From Neospora caninum Liverpool (lineage: Eukaryota > Apicomplexa > Conoidasida > Eucoccidiorida > Sarcocystidae), in contig NC_018389.1 in the NCBI RefSeq assembly GCF_000208865.1, forward strand, positions 2,253,324 through 2,317,323: DNA of 64,000 nt. The letters are read 5' to 3'. A program made the translations under genes and the position numbers. Numbering within the stretch: the stretch's first letter is position 1; the number at the start of each line of letters is the position of its first letter. Shown in pieces: positions 25,358 through 38,100 of the stretch. The notes beneath the pieces are model-generated. The model did no database searches, was not told where the DNA came from, and saw nothing but the letters and a program-made list of their open reading frames with translations.

Positions 25358-28300
25358 GGCTAAACAGATGCTTATGCATGCGCCGATTCAAGCGACTAGA
25401 CACCTCGAAATGTGAAAACAGACATACGGATAGAAAGAGAGGGATCGAGCTGCGGATCGAGTTATGAACAAGGTAACACGCGTGAACTGAACGCGCCTGC
25501 GCTTCCGATACATAAAGTCCATGTTGCAAGAGATGCAGTACACGAAAAAAACCGAAACAGGCACGCAGCTCGACGAAAAAATCCATCTTTGGGTGTACGT
25601 CCGGTGCATCTTGGCGTAGGCAAAGAGAGCAGAGAAAAAATGCCGAGACAAGAAACAGAGAAGCAGAGAGACAAAGGAGAGGAGGATTTCCGGAAGCAGT
25701 CTGGAGATGTGGGGGCGAAGAGACAAAGGGGACAGGAAGCGCAAACACCTGAGAATCGGTTTCTTTGCATTCCCTCGACGAACCTTGAAGGCTGCCAAAC
25801 GCGGATCTGAGACCTCCAGCACGTCCCCTTCTTTCGCTTGACGCGTCGCTTTGTCTGCCTTGCCTTTCTTCTTCTCTTTCACACCTGCCTCTTTGGTCTC
25901 CTCCGCTTCGGCAGCCAGATCGTCTGCTCTCTCCAAGCTCGGAGTCTCAATCTCGCCTCCGTCGTTTCCTTCTTCGCTGTCGTTTTCTCGTTTTCCATTT
26001 CGAGGAGCTAAATCGCGAGGGCAGTCCCTCGACGTCCCCGTTACAAGAAGAGACGAAGGCAGGGAAAGGAGCGAGGGCGGCGAAGAAGGGAGGGAGAAGT
26101 TCGGGTTCACTTGCTTCGCCTCCATTTCATTGAGCAGCACGCATTGCTCAAGTGCCCCGGGTTTGGCAGTATCGACTGGGTCGTCCGGGTGGAGCAGCCA
26201 GTGCACCAAGCTCCCGTCGAGGAGAGTGCGGAAACCTAAAACTGAGATCCAAAAAGCAAATCGACACGGGGGAAATACTATCCGAATGAATGCGGAACGG
26301 TAATACAAAAGACGGTAGTTGCCACGAAAAGATCTGTGTGGAGATTGGCGTTGAACTGACCTCTATATGTGCGTTACACGACGGCCGCGAGTCTCACCGA
26401 CACACAAGAGCTTGTCCCTTCTTCAGCTTCTTTCTCATTTCACGCGTCTTTTCTCGCGTTCCGCTTTTCCTGCTCACACCTGCCGTATACCCTACCATCC
26501 TTTGGAAATCTCTGAAGGAGCGGGCGCAACGTGTCCTGGGCAGAGAAGCAGAAGGTCGGGCCGCCGCTTCGCAGCATCAGACCCTCAACATGGGCCAAAA
26601 GACGCACAGTCTCCCATATCTTCTCTGTCAACTCTTTCTCCTCGCGAGCAAAGCGAGGTCCAGAAGGACAGCAAGACGGCGTGGAATCCGACGAAGAGGA
26701 CGGAAACGCAGGTGACGCGTCGGGGAGGCGCAGGAGCGACCGAGTGTCTCCAAAGAGACGAGCATTGCAGGGGAGAAGGACATGCAACCACCTAAAGTGC
26801 GTGATTGTCCTTTCTCGACATCCCCCGTCTTGGTCTTCGTCTGTATCTGTTTTTCTGTTCGCCAGAACCAAGTCAGCTCCTTTCTCTCCGGGTCCTCCCT
26901 CCCTTCCGTCCCGTCGTCTTCCGCTTTGCGGCGCATCTCCTGTCTCTCCTTCGGCTCTGCACGGGGAGTGCAGGGTCGGCTCGCCTGGCGGCGCATACGC
27001 GAGAGAGAGGAGAAAAGCGACAGGCTCCGGAAATCGAGAGCGGTAAGTTCGGTTCAAATACCGTGCTTCTGTCAGACGCTTGGAGGATCGCGTTGTGGTC
27101 GTGCCATCTTCAAACAGACAGAGCAAAGTGCAGAGCGAGGCAGGAGGGGCGAGGAACGAAGAAACAGCCGGCGACACGGAGGATCGAGCGAAAGCAGGGA
27201 GAGATGTAGACGCGTCGAGAGAGAGAGAAGAGAGAGGAGATAGAGAAGTGGAGGGAAGCGCAGAATTACGGGGGGTCGGGGAAGGGGAGCGGAAGGCAGA
27301 GGAGACGACAAACTGGGATTGAAGTAGGGCTTCCAGCTCATCACAGTTCGTGACGACAACGCGAACCTGCAAGAAAACAGGAAACTGTCAGTGACTTTCT
27401 GCGCTTCACTGACTCTCCGTTGCTCGGCTGTCGCTTCACAGAGACGTGGCACTCGACCGCCTTCCCTGTACTCCTTCAGCTTCTGTTGTGCACATTCCAC
27501 TCGATTCATCAATCTCTCGTTTGAGCGCGACGCTGTGTATACAAGGCCACCTTTGACGTCCCGACCCACTTTTCGGCTTTTGCCTTTCTGCTCGAGTTGC
27601 ATTGCTGCAGTTCCTCTCCGTCGGTGCCCTCTAGTTCTCTTCGCGTTATTCTTTCCTCTCCACAATCTCCTGTCCACCGGCAAACGGTTTCTTACCTCAT
27701 CAGCAGTCGATACGCCATCTCTGCCCCCCGCCGCTCCGCGTTCTTTGCACCGCTCCTCTCGCGCTGAGAAAGTCGCAATTTGATTTATTGAGGACGTGAG
27801 AAACTCACGCCACGCCTCCTTGGGATCGAAGATGACGTCTTTCCTTTTTGATTTTTTCACGCTTTCTCGCTTTTTCCCCTTTTCCTTATCGGACGCAGCC
27901 TCCGTTGCCGGGGAAGCAGACAGGTAGGAGCCGGACGAGCGGGGCGTGTTTTCGTCTTTCTTCTGCTTGGCGTGGCTGCCAGTCTCCTGAACAGGTTGAA
28001 GACTCGCCGCAGTGGGTGTCTCTCCATGTTCGTCTCTCTGTTCCGCAGCTGACGACAGGCTCTTACTCTCCTTCTTTCCTCTTTTCCCTCCAGATTTCGT
28101 CCTCGCCTTCTTCTGTGATCCGTCTTCTTCGCGTCCTTTCTCTGTCTCGGTCGCCCCCCGCGCTTGTTCTTCCCTGCCTCTCTCCGTCGCGTCCTCCGCC
28201 TCCCTGAGCATCTCCCTTTTCCTTCCTCGCTCGCGTGGGAGAGCGTTTCTGCTCATCTCCAAAGAGCGCGGGAACAGGCCGGTCTCTGCTGCGCTCAGGT

Positions 28301-29375
28301 CCGGCCCCGCATCCGCAGCGTCTCTCCGCGGGTCTTCGTTGTCAGGCGCGACTCCATCTTCCTCCGCCTTCTCCACACCCGCCTCTTCGTCCTGTCTCAA
28401 GGGGAAAAGTACTCCAGAGAGCGCTCGTTCGCGTTCCTCCTGGAAGGCTGCGAGAGGAAGAGACGCTGAGCCGAGAGAAGCAGCCACGCGGGGCTCCGAG
28501 GAGAAATCGGCGGGCGGAAGAGGAGAGGCGGGGCAAGGAGAGAACGAGGGACAGGCGAAAGCAGCAGGGACAGGGCAGGAAGAGAAAAATGCAGGCAGCG
28601 GGGCCGAAGGAAAGGAAGCACGAGAGAAAGAAGATGGCGAAGAGGAGACCAAGGAAGCAGGAGAGGCAACACGAGAGGAAGAGCGAGAAGACAAAAAGGC
28701 AGGAGGGAAAGGCGAAGGAGATTGGGAGGAAGACGTAGAGACGAGAAACGAGGGGAGACGGAACGAAGTCGAGGCGCAAGGAACAACTGAAGAATGCGGA
28801 GAAGCCCGAGACGAAGAGGGAACAGAGAAGGAAACACGGAGAGAAGGAAGATGAGAAAGCGAGACAGACAGGGTGCCCACAGGAGGCCCGTGTAGAGAGA
28901 AAGACGACCGAGAGGGGAAAGAGAAAAAACACCGAGGAACCGGGGGGACAGCGGGGGACCAGCAACAACAGAAAAAAGCAATGGAAGACAGGGGGCGCGA
29001 GACGGCACGAGAAAGAGAGCATGAGGACGAACAACGAGCGCGGGAAAGAGAGGACGTGGGTGGGGGATGCGGTGAACCGAAGAGCGCCGGAGCAAACAGC
29101 GGCGGTCCGAAATGACATGGCGGAAGCGCTGCATGTTTTTTGTCTCCTCGTGTCTCTCCTCTCTCACCGTCCGGTGGTATTCCACGTTCCCCGCTATTCC
29201 CTCTGGAGCGCCGCTTGTTCACGTTCTCGCCGCCGTCCTCTGCATTCCCGACGGAACGTCTGAGAGGAGGAGAGAGAAACGAAGAGAAAAAGGGAAGGTG
29301 AGAAGAGGCGCGAGGAGACGAAGGGCGGATAAGAGACGGCCTCCATGGCGGAGAAAAGCACCGGTGTCTCTTCAT
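18213..29375 (-). CDS. Family A DNA polymerase, theta/nu-like
   Basis: Template-directed DNA synthesis enzyme, probably for nuclear repair or lesion bypass. Segments: 29375-27696, 27366-26496, 26241-25784, 25157-25118, 24693-24601, 24162-23953, 23552-23460, 23121-22904, 22132-21829, 20767-20582, 19998-19809, 19175-19025, 18417-18213. All joins are in phase except 25784/25157, where a small exon or another splice site is missing. The 5' start (ATG 29375) is tentative. The product is about 1570 residues. The N-terminus is Ser-rich, then Lys-rich with NLS-like KKSKRK. An exonuclease-like domain without a DxE motif follows; its SLVHWLLHPDD resembles POLQ/POLN. Polymerase motifs: EIPMASLLALLD; HPVVPLIQNFRSLAKLRSTY; WNQTRTVTGRLSSSYPNLQN; motif A ADYAQIEMRLL; O-helix RDKVKVTCLALIYG; RRRYIP; SVNSCIQGSASDI; motif C SVHDELV. 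No helicase domain is visible, so POLN is closer in layout. An apicoplast polymerase is the alternative, made less likely by the WNQTxTVTGRLS and WLLHPDD signatures. Confidence 0.85.
18893..18919. repeat. (AT)n microsatellite in polymerase intron
   Basis: The AT run is flanked by TACA/GATA-rich sequence in the last intron of the polymerase gene. Confidence 0.85.
20930..21720 (+). repeat. About 800-base polypurine tract (GAA/GAR-rich) in an intron
   Basis: The plus strand is almost continuous G and A. The transcribed minus strand is therefore a polypyrimidine tract. It fills most of the 1061-base intron (21828-20768) between the motif A exon and the O-helix exon. Long Ser/Phe/Leu-rich minus ORFs here are artefacts of the composition. 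Confidence 0.85.
23905..23951. repeat. Paired (AT)n microsatellites at a splice donor
   Basis: Runs at 23905-23927 and 23932-23951 begin directly at the donor of the exon ending at 23953 (CAG|GTATAT). The repeat is therefore part of the intron 5' end. Confidence 0.85.
25332..25357. repeat. (AT)n microsatellite in polymerase intron
   Basis: The AT run lies in the unresolved interval between the exon ending at 25784 and the one starting at 25157. Confidence 0.85.
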
Positions 29376-30544
29376 TCGCTCTTGGAGGGAAAAGGAAGAA
29401 GCCCAGTGAGGGGAAAAGGGAAGAAGGGAAGGGCAGGCAAGGCATCTGGAGAAAAAGAAAGGAGTATCGGCAGAGAAGAGGGCGGCCGAGAGACGGGTCA
29501 ACGATTGCGCGATACAGACGCCGTCGCTAGGGAAGAGCGCGACGCTGAGGCGCCGGAACAGGATTGCGGCGGGGGCACTCCCTAGAAGCAGGGAAGAAAT
29601 AGTGAACGGTGAAGCGGGAAGGAGAAAAGGGGGAAACTCCTGGCTGTTGGTAACAGGTTCGATAGATGCACACGAGATACGACCTTGTTCCGCGTAAAGA
29701 AACACACTTTGTCACACTTTTTGTCGCGCCGTGACTGAGCGAGGAAAAGTAGGCTGTCGCATCCAGAAGAAATCGGTTTCTGATGTCTATCTGGATAAAA
29801 TGGTCTTTCTCGTATCCAAGTCTAGACACTGCGATCAGGAGTGATATGTGGCATACGAAAGACAAAGGACGAATCAAGAAGACACAGAAGGAAAGGGACA
29901 AGGCACGAAAAATTTGCGAAAAGCGTCAGCGCTTCTTCGCAAGGTCGGCGAAGAAAACAGAAGAAACAGGGAGGTAAAATGCCCATGGAAATAGAGGTGG
30001 ATGTGCACATGGAAACCGAAGGTGAGGTGAAGGGAACAGGAAAACGGCCTGCTTAAAACAAGAAACAAGATAAAAAATCGAGAGGAGAGAGAAAGGAACA
30101 GCTGGATGGGCTGCCAATTGCATGCGAGCACAACAGAAGCCGCGCTCAAGCCCGCTTGAGCTGCTTGCAACAGACCAGCCGATTTTTTGCGGTTCAGCCG
30201 CGTCGTTTTTCTCGCAGTGGAAGAAATGTATTTTTGCCACCCTCCATTCACGTTTCTTCCTCTTTCCTAACATAACGTGCCTACGTAGTGCGTCCCTTCT
30301 TTTATGGCCGTTTTGGGAGTCCTCCAACATGATGGTCATGAAAAGCACAATAGAACTTGGATCCGGTAAACAAAGACATTCAAGATCTAAACCAGTCCTC
30401 TACGCATGTTCGTCCAAACGGGTTCCTATGTCGAAAACCCAGCCCCGAATCACCGCAGTCGAACACTGTGATATCGCTCTCTCTCACTCTGGAGCCACAT
30501 GACTCAAAAGGCATATGTCGGACCTTGGCAGACAAGCATACATG

Positions 30545-30588
30545 CATACATACATACATACATACATACATACATACATACATACATT
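30545..30588. repeat. (CATA)n tetranucleotide microsatellite
   Basis: About eleven perfect tandem units of a four-base CATA repeat. It accounts for the Tyr/His/Thr- and Met/Tyr/Val/Cys-repeat ORFs on the two strands. Confidence 0.95.
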
Positions 30589-32071
30589 TGCACCTATGAA
30601 GGGGCGTGCAAGTAGATTTCCATATGTATACGCCCCCGCCGTCGTGCATTTCTTCCGGTATTTCTCTACATACATACATCTAGATATGCCTGTATGCGTC
30701 GATGTAGGGAACACCATTTTCCGGTTTGACCGATAAAGAGCGAGTGGCAGACTCGATTCCTCATACGTTTTCATCAAAGGGAAAATGCCGACTTGTTTCC
30801 AGCCTCGTGCGCGAGTGAGAGTACGCAGGAAATCTCTACGGTACCGCCGCATCTTCATTCCACGCTTGGCGATGCGTAGAACAAGACAGAGAGGCCCAAA
30901 GAGATACATTTGTATGCGTATACTACCCGACATGTGGCTAGACGTCCCCTGGGAGGAGTGGAGACAGGCATCCGCAAACAGGCTCTGCTTTGCCCTTTTT
31001 TTTGTCCTGACATGGTTTGGCCACACCCCCTGTTGCAAAGCTATTCATTACATTCGGTTTGCCGACGCAAAAAAGTGCTCGAGGTGCACTCTTAACGCAA
31101 GCTTTCATTCAAAACGGATCTCGGGAGAAAAATGTCCCTGTGGTCCCTTTTCATAGCGCGGCCGTTCGCTGGTGCGAGATTGGATCTCTGACGCGCAAGC
31201 GATGTCGTGCGATCGGGTACTTCCTGCCTAACTGTTAGTCAAAAGACGCGCTTACAGTTGTTTATACTCATACGTTCAGGTGGATGCTAGCTGTCTATAA
31301 ACCTTAGTCGGATTAATCTTCTTGCAAGCGGATATCACCAGCTGCGTTTAGGCAAAACGGTTCCTGCATCTCTCAGCTTTTCCGCCTCGCGCTCGGTTTC
31401 CCTGGAGGGTCAGCATGGCACCGCCGTGTCCCTGCGCGTGCGTCTCAGTTGCAGGCGCATCCAGACCCACGTGTGAGACAAAGTCGAAATAAAGAGGGAA
31501 GGGAACACCCTGTCGAGTCTTCGAGCGAATCTGACTGATGAAACGCACGTTTTTCCCAGTTCTGCAAGAAGTGAGGGAGCGGCGAGTCGAAGGGTGCAAG
31601 CTGAGGCCGCTTTCACAGACGGTTCCGTGCCAGAGTCCGGTTGAGCAGAGAAGAGAGACCCGAGGGCAGTGGGATAGTTGTTATCGACCTAAAAAGCAAG
31701 AAATTCGAAAAGTTTCCTTCGAAAAGCACACGTTTGCGAAACCCGCAGCTTTGCAGTAGGAATGCCATAACAGGAGGACTCGCAGGTGAGCGCCAGAGGA
31801 CAAGAACGACGGCGGAAAGAGAGGGTGTGTCGTTCCACCTTTCTCCACAGACACCCCTCATTCTTTCGGACCTGTTCTTCGCTTCCTCTCTCTGACAGTT
31901 CCATACTCAAAAACAATATCGGTGCCACCGGAATATCAACAAACAAGACCCTTGCACAACTAAGACTCCGTCTGTATTTTGCTGCGTCGTCTACGTACCG
32001 TCCGGCGCCCCACCACAGTCACCCCTCCAAGGATCTTTCCTTGCTGCTACGATTCAGACCAATACTCCCAG

Positions 32072-32090
32072 ATATATATATATATATATA
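32072..32090. repeat. (AT)n microsatellite
   Basis: Alternating AT run in intergenic DNA. Confidence 0.85.
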
Positions 32091-33538
32091 CATATACAGC
32101 GGAAAGTAATACATACCAGTGTACGTATATGTATACGTTTGGAAACCTCCCTGAGCGACAGACTGTTCTCTCGCTGCGCCTTACAGCCTCACCCTCCTCA
32201 CGGTCGCGTGCGTGTGTGCCCTCTAAAGTCGCCGTACATGGCGCTCGCTAAATCCGGTTTCTTTCTCGTGTCTCAGCGTTGCCTCATTCGCTTAAGAGAG
32301 CCCTCTCCTCCCACCTGATTATAAAAATGCACATATATGGATGTAGATATGCATGCGCGTCGCTGTATCCATCTGCATGCGCACACCCGTATTCCAGTCG
32401 CGTGATGCACTGGTCGATTTCCCTTCGTTGCCTCGTCGCTTCTCGGGGCTCGAGAACGGAGAAGCTTACTGGAGGAAATGGTATAGGTAAACACCTGTGC
32501 ACATTACAACATTGAGCGTTACAATAAGAGGACTGAAGCACATAAACAAACAAGAGCATTCCACAGGCGCGCACCGGTGATCAGTTCAGGGAAGCGACCT
32601 CCTGTGTTGTCCGAGATAGAACCGGGTCTCGTGCCGACGAAGTCTGTTTTCTTCAAACGGAGCGACGCACGACCGTTGAAGGAGAACGCGCGTGTAGGGG
32701 AAGCGAGAGCGAGCGCGCGGGGGCAAAGCGAAGCGCTCAGGTCGAGCTGCCGAGACATACATTGAACGCAAGAAGAGAAGCCTTTCTCTCCAATTGTTTT
32801 CCTGGTGGTGTCGGCGAGGTAACGACGCCGGTCTCCTTTCTAGGTCCAGAGGGAGACAGGTTAATCACAGACGCGTCCCTCGATTCAGTGTCCTACAGCC
32901 TGCTTCCCGTTGCTCCTAACAACACTGGCAGTTTGTCGCGAGGCCACAAGGGTTGCGCCTTGTGTGATGTTGGTCTCTCTCAAGGCACGGCGACTTCACT
33001 CTTTTCCTCTCAGCCGAGCGAAACACGAGACAACTGTGCCCTTTTCCTGACCTCCCGTTCACCGCCTGTGATAGGCTTCAGATTGAGGTCGACGCCTCTT
33101 CCCCGAAGGTGTTGAAGACGCGTGAAGGCTACGGATGTGGAGCGCGCACCGCCGCAGCGTGCTCTTCGGTCAAATGCTGAACACAAAGCATTTCTGGGAG
33201 AAACTATCTCCCCCATGCCCTGCATTCTAACATGTTCCGGTCAGCGAAGGGGGAGCTCGAGGAACCAGCCGCCCCCCCGTTGCCTCTTGGCAACCTAGAG
33301 CCGTCCCTGCGAGGACAAGCAGTATCGCGTTTCTCGCCGGCTCGCAAAGGTTCAGTTCGCTTTCCCTGCAAGGAAAAGATCCAGGATTTTCCGTTCCCAC
33401 GTGCAAAGGACTTAGTAACTCACAGTGGTTGTGCATGTCTCGTTGTTTCCAAAGTGCAGCCACAATCACAGACGCGACAAACAGCTTCGTTAGCGCTCCA
33501 TCGAGGTTCCTCCTATCTCACTACTGACAATGCGCCGC

Positions 33539-34709
33539 TCAAGAAGGGGGGCCTGAAGGCGGTGCAGAGGAATTTCTCAGCTCCTGCAGAACGAGTACGA
33601 AGCAGTCACGGTCCTCAGGATTCGAGAAAAAGAGAGGGATGCAATTCCCCGAAGTGACCAAATGGAGGGCGACGCAGAAGTCATTCTTGGAAATCCCCGC
33701 CGAGCAGTCCACCCGCCTGAGTTGTTCTGCCGTGTAAAGAATGTTGCGAATCCCCGAGAGTTTTACCACTCGAGATTTGCGTTCGCAGGACAACTCAATT
33801 GCGGAGTTGCCTTCGGTCAGCTTCACCATGCAGTCGAGACGCGACTTGTCCTGTAGGGAAGACGGGAAACGGGGAAATCGGCAGCACAAATGGAGTTAAT
33901 ACGTGAAACTCAATAACTGGCGGAAAAGAAAAGGAGCGATTGTAACGGAGAATGCATTTAAAAACCTGGGGGTGCTCCACACGAACTGGTCCTGCGGCGG
34001 TTGAGAGAGAAGGGCCACTCAGATGAGGTACGCGAGAGGCGATGGAGCGACAAAGAAACACAACGGCTCAAGATTTTCCCTGCGCGAGGAGAGAAAGAAA
34101 GAATGAGAAGGGAAGGGGAACGGGGACAAAAAAACAACACAAGCCCGACACTTTCGCACGGTGTTTCAGAATTTAGCCGACAGATCGCAGGCTTCCCGAC
34201 AGAGAAAAATCAGACCCCTTACCTGGCTGCACACGACTACGCCGTTCCCAGAAAACATGAAGTGGAAAGGAAAATACAAATTTTTTGAGTCTTGATGCAG
34301 AGCACCAAATCTGGTGTAGGCGCCAAGTGCACTCAGTGTGTCTAACACGAGATATACCAGCAAAAGGGCATGTCTGAAACCTTCAGGAGTGGCCTCGAGA
34401 GTTCGTCTTTCTCCTCCCAAGAGGCTCGGGAAAAAAATCTGCTCCTGGTTTTGCTCTCACCACTGCATCTGAGCAGGGCTGCCTTCGACAGCCAAAAAGG
34501 TAGCGGCGAGGGGAACGGATACTTCGTGAACACCGGTCCCGTAACGGTAGTATCCCCGCCGCGAAGTAGATGCATTGGTGAAGAGGTCATTGTCATTCCC
34601 TCCCTCTCTTTACATTTGTAAACATACACACATGTACACATGTGTATATATATGTACACCTTAAAAAGCTGAGAGACACGAAAATGTATGCGTGTATGCG
34701 CCTCCCATG

Positions 34710-34741
<32 letters not shown>

Positions 34742-35105
34742 GGTCTTTGGCCATAGGCGCTCATATACATCTGCGTAAAAGTACGCGTGATATGTAGGGG
34801 GAGACGCATGCATCCGGCGTAGCTGTTTTTGAGCATGAAGTCTCAAAAGATTCTCCCTGGCGTTGGATAACCCAGAGTTGCCGGTCGAGCGTGAGACACA
34901 TATCGAGTGCGAGGCAGGGTGCGACACTCACCTGCAAAATGAGTCCGATGGTTAAGCCTTTGTGAAGCCTCTCCAGGAACTCAGGACTGTAGCGTTTAGG
35001 CAAATCTTCCGGCGGCGATGCAGCCTTGGAACCGTTTTCTGGCGTCTCGATCTCCAATTGGGAGTCTGCGGCTTCTCCGCAGCAGCTCTTGCAAGTATTC
35101 CCCAT
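33539..35105 (-). CDS. APH: Acylated pleckstrin-homology domain protein (APH type)
   Basis: Two exons join in phase 0: 35105-34932 (donor CAG|GTGAGT) and 33850-33539 (acceptor CTACAG). They give 161 residues. The start at 35105 has a good context (CAACATGG) and gives MGNTCKSCCGEA. Gly2 is a myristoylation site and Cys5, Cys8 and Cys9 are palmitoylation candidates, so a membrane-anchored protein is expected. Residues about 50-155 form a PH-like fold: LHKGLTIGLILQ, then DKSRLDCMVKLTEGNSAIEL, IRNILYTAEQLRRV, FCVALHLVTSGNCIPLFF, ending in the helix RDCFVLVLQELR. In Toxoplasma and Plasmodium, APH senses phosphatidic acid on microneme surfaces and is needed for microneme exocytosis. The assignment rests on domain layout and acylation signal; gene identity is from recognition, not a search. 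An AGAGACG heptamer, a motif reported in coccidian promoters, lies about 330 bases upstream (35432-35438). Confidence 0.78.
34709..34734. repeat. (AT)n microsatellite in the APH intron
   Basis: The AT run lies in the 1081-base intron (34931-33851). Confidence 0.9.
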
Positions 35106-38100
35106 GTTGAGATTTCCCTCGCAAAGTGCCTCGGTGGGGCCGCAAGGCGAGCAGAAATGCTGACACAACTGTGAAACTGCGCAGGCACTTCATACATATG
35201 TGTGTATGTACATGCGTGCGATATGGCGGTCGTGAAAGTCACCGACTGCAAACCAACGGAGGGTGAGTGCCCGCTGCCCGAGATTCAGATCTTTCTACGC
35301 CCGTCTTTCCCTGAGAGCACGAATGAAAGGGAAACCTTGCCGCATAAAAAAGGGCCGTCCACGTACTGGAAGAGCAGAGGGATCTACACTTTGGAGAAGA
35401 GAACGAATTAGCGTGATTCATTGAACAGGACAGAGACGTCGTATCGGCGACGCGAGCGCTGCTTCACAGACTCTTCCTCAAGTCAGGACGGGGACGTGGA
35501 CCTCCCGAAAAAGAAGAACGGAAAATGCCATGTAGAGCAGCGAAGAAGGACAAAACAGAAGGAACAATGCGAGAAAGTATTCCTCAAAAAAGATTGACAC
35601 ACAAATACACAGTACCCCTACCGCGAACCACCAGGTTTCATTGGTGGCTTCTGCTCGCATGGATCGCTAGCTTTCAGGATGCTGTCCAGCAATCCCGCAG
35701 TGCTGGGGCGACGAAGGCTAGTTACGCTGTCGATTCATGCGGAGGAACGCCAAAAAAAAACACAATATAGAGAGAAGTGCGGAAGTAACGCGCGAGCTGC
35801 CTGCACTTTTCTGCGGTGTAGGCGGTTTTTTTTTTCAAGAGAAGGAGCGGAAGCGTCGAAGCGTATTTCTAGAAGTGTCGCCGGCCGCGAAAAAAGGCTC
35901 CACGCGCGAAATCACCGTCCACTGCAAGACCATCCATACACGTACGCGGTCGAAGACAAGGTCGTGTGGCGACACACGCACACGCTTCACGGGCTCCTCG
36001 CACTGGTGACCTGTTTCAACAGATATTTTTCAAGCAAGTCAGAACCCGTGGAAGCGCTTGACTACATGTGGGCACTGAACTCGTGGCACTGATATCAAAC
36101 TAATCACGGAAGTTGGAACATCCCCAAGACTTTTCTCCGGTAGTCACAGGGAGAGTGTGCTCGAGGCTGCTGCTGAGCTGGGCGGTTCCCTGGCTTCTGT
36201 AAAACTGTCTACAACGATTTGTAGATACAGAGCGTGGGCGCCTTCTACAGGAGACGGGAATGGGCGGAGAGGGAGAGAGTGTGGGTACTTTGTTTCTCCA
36301 AGGAAGGGCTCGAGAGTGGAGTCGCCAGCCTCGGCGGGGCAAGGCACGAGCCGATCAAACAAACGATGCTGCCCAAAGACGAGAGGAAGCGCCGAATGAA
36401 GCTTTACTCCGCCTGAACGGAAAACCTGAATCACTTTTTTCCATCAAAGTTGGTTTGCCACCGAAGACGCCATAGTAGAGGGACGGAATCCCAACACCTG
36501 GCATGTGTCGGTGTTTCCTTCCCGCGCCGCCAGCACTGTAGACGGGTTTGCTTCATCCGCATAGTTTGTCTATGGAATGCGCTGTCGTTCGTTTCATGGC
36601 TTTCTCGGGCGATGCGCCACAGGCAACATCACGCACTTTATTGGGCTGTTGCTGTAGCCTGGGCGGCGTCTTCGCAAGTCCTCCCGTAGCTCTACTACAA
36701 CAGGCCCTGGATCTGTTGAGGGTCAGTGAAGTGCAAAGATAGGAGCTCCAGCAATGGCCAGCTACTTCTACGTGAAGATGCTAAGGAACAGCTACAAGTG
36801 CATAAAGGCTCGCTGGACAGAAAACAGCGCTACACTTTTCCTACGCAGGTAGAAAGTTCCAGAAAAGAAGATCACCAGCAGCAGCAGGCCTATCCTGCCA
36901 TTCATGGAAACAGTAGGCCTGACAGTGAGACACGTGGCAAGGCACGCTTTGCAGAACACGACTTTGGTGGGGCTTCCGCACCCAATATGGTTGCCTGCAG
37001 CAGCGAGAAACGAACAGCCGAATCAAACGACTATAAAGTCACCGTAGATGTCGTCCGTTCATGCTTTTCAGTCTTCCGATGATCCTTGCCTCTCTGCGAA
37101 CGAGGCAGATTACTTCAACGCACCGATCCACGCATCCAGGTATCCGCTCAACCTGTGATGCAAGTTCACTAACCATAAGACACACCTGACACACGAGGCT
37201 CATGCCCAGAACAATAAAAAATCAAGTCTGAGCCAATGATGGTGGAACGATCTACACTGCAATAGCGTGTTCCTTGTTTAACCTTCTGAGTGGTTTTCCG
37301 TCGACCACCTACAAAAGTCAAGCACCTTCGGTCCTCTTTGACTAGTCATTCGACATGTTGAAGACTACGTCGGAAAAACAGTTATGTTGCAGTGGAAACT
37401 CTAAAGATATGCACATTCCGCAGACCTCGCGCCCGGGCGAAGTAGAGCGCACAGTCGAACTTGTCTTGGTGCCGATGAGGCCTTAAAACCCCCCAGATAT
37501 ATGTGTTTTGCATTGTATTCAGCCAGGCTGGTATGACCGCTGTGGATGCAGGCTGTATTCATAGGCGGTTTTGCATGCAATATCTGTATGTAAGAGCTAC
37601 CAGTGCTGGACGTCTGTTATCGGGCTGGAAGCGCATGGAGAAAAAGCGGATACGCAGCGCAGTGCATTTTTGTCTGCTCTTTGAGCCGCAAAAAACTAGA
37701 GATGGAGAAAGGGAGGTTATGGTGAAAACATATCAAGCCGCGGTTCATGTCACACGGACCCTTTCTGCTGGCGCCTGTGACTTGCTGCGACCCACCTGCC
37801 GCCCCAGAAGGCCTGTAGAAAGATTTTGGCAGCGCCGTATATGGCATCTTGGCTAGCGCCAGCGGTCCCCTTTGATGCACTCGCCTTAACTAACTGCATT
37901 CCTTCCTTTAGTTGAGAAGGGAATGGGCCAAACATAGCTGAACGGGCGAAGACTAAGTCAACTAAGTCAACTCGATTGTTCCTCTCTCCTGTGAAGGCAA
38001 CACTTTCACTCTAGACAGACTCGGCGCGGCTGACAGGCAGGGGAGTCGTCGGCGACAAAGCTAGCATCTGGATCCGTGTCCAGTTCACTTATTTGGGAAA

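Larger units (their letters stand above)
29376..33538. other. 4.2-kb stretch without a supportable gene
   Basis: It lies between the 5' part of the polymerase gene and the 3' end of the APH gene and must contain the polymerase promoter. ORFs are short and lack domains or splice partners. It holds a (CATA)n run at 30545-30588 and an (AT)n run at 32072-32090. Confidence 0.45.

Noticed and set aside
27072..29705. Start of the polymerase gene at 29705
   Set aside because: The codon at 29705 is GTG; the next ATG (29375) was used and the true 5' end is left open.
30484..31038. Minus ORF with Met/Tyr/Val/Cys repeats
   Set aside because: Translation of the (CATA)n microsatellite.
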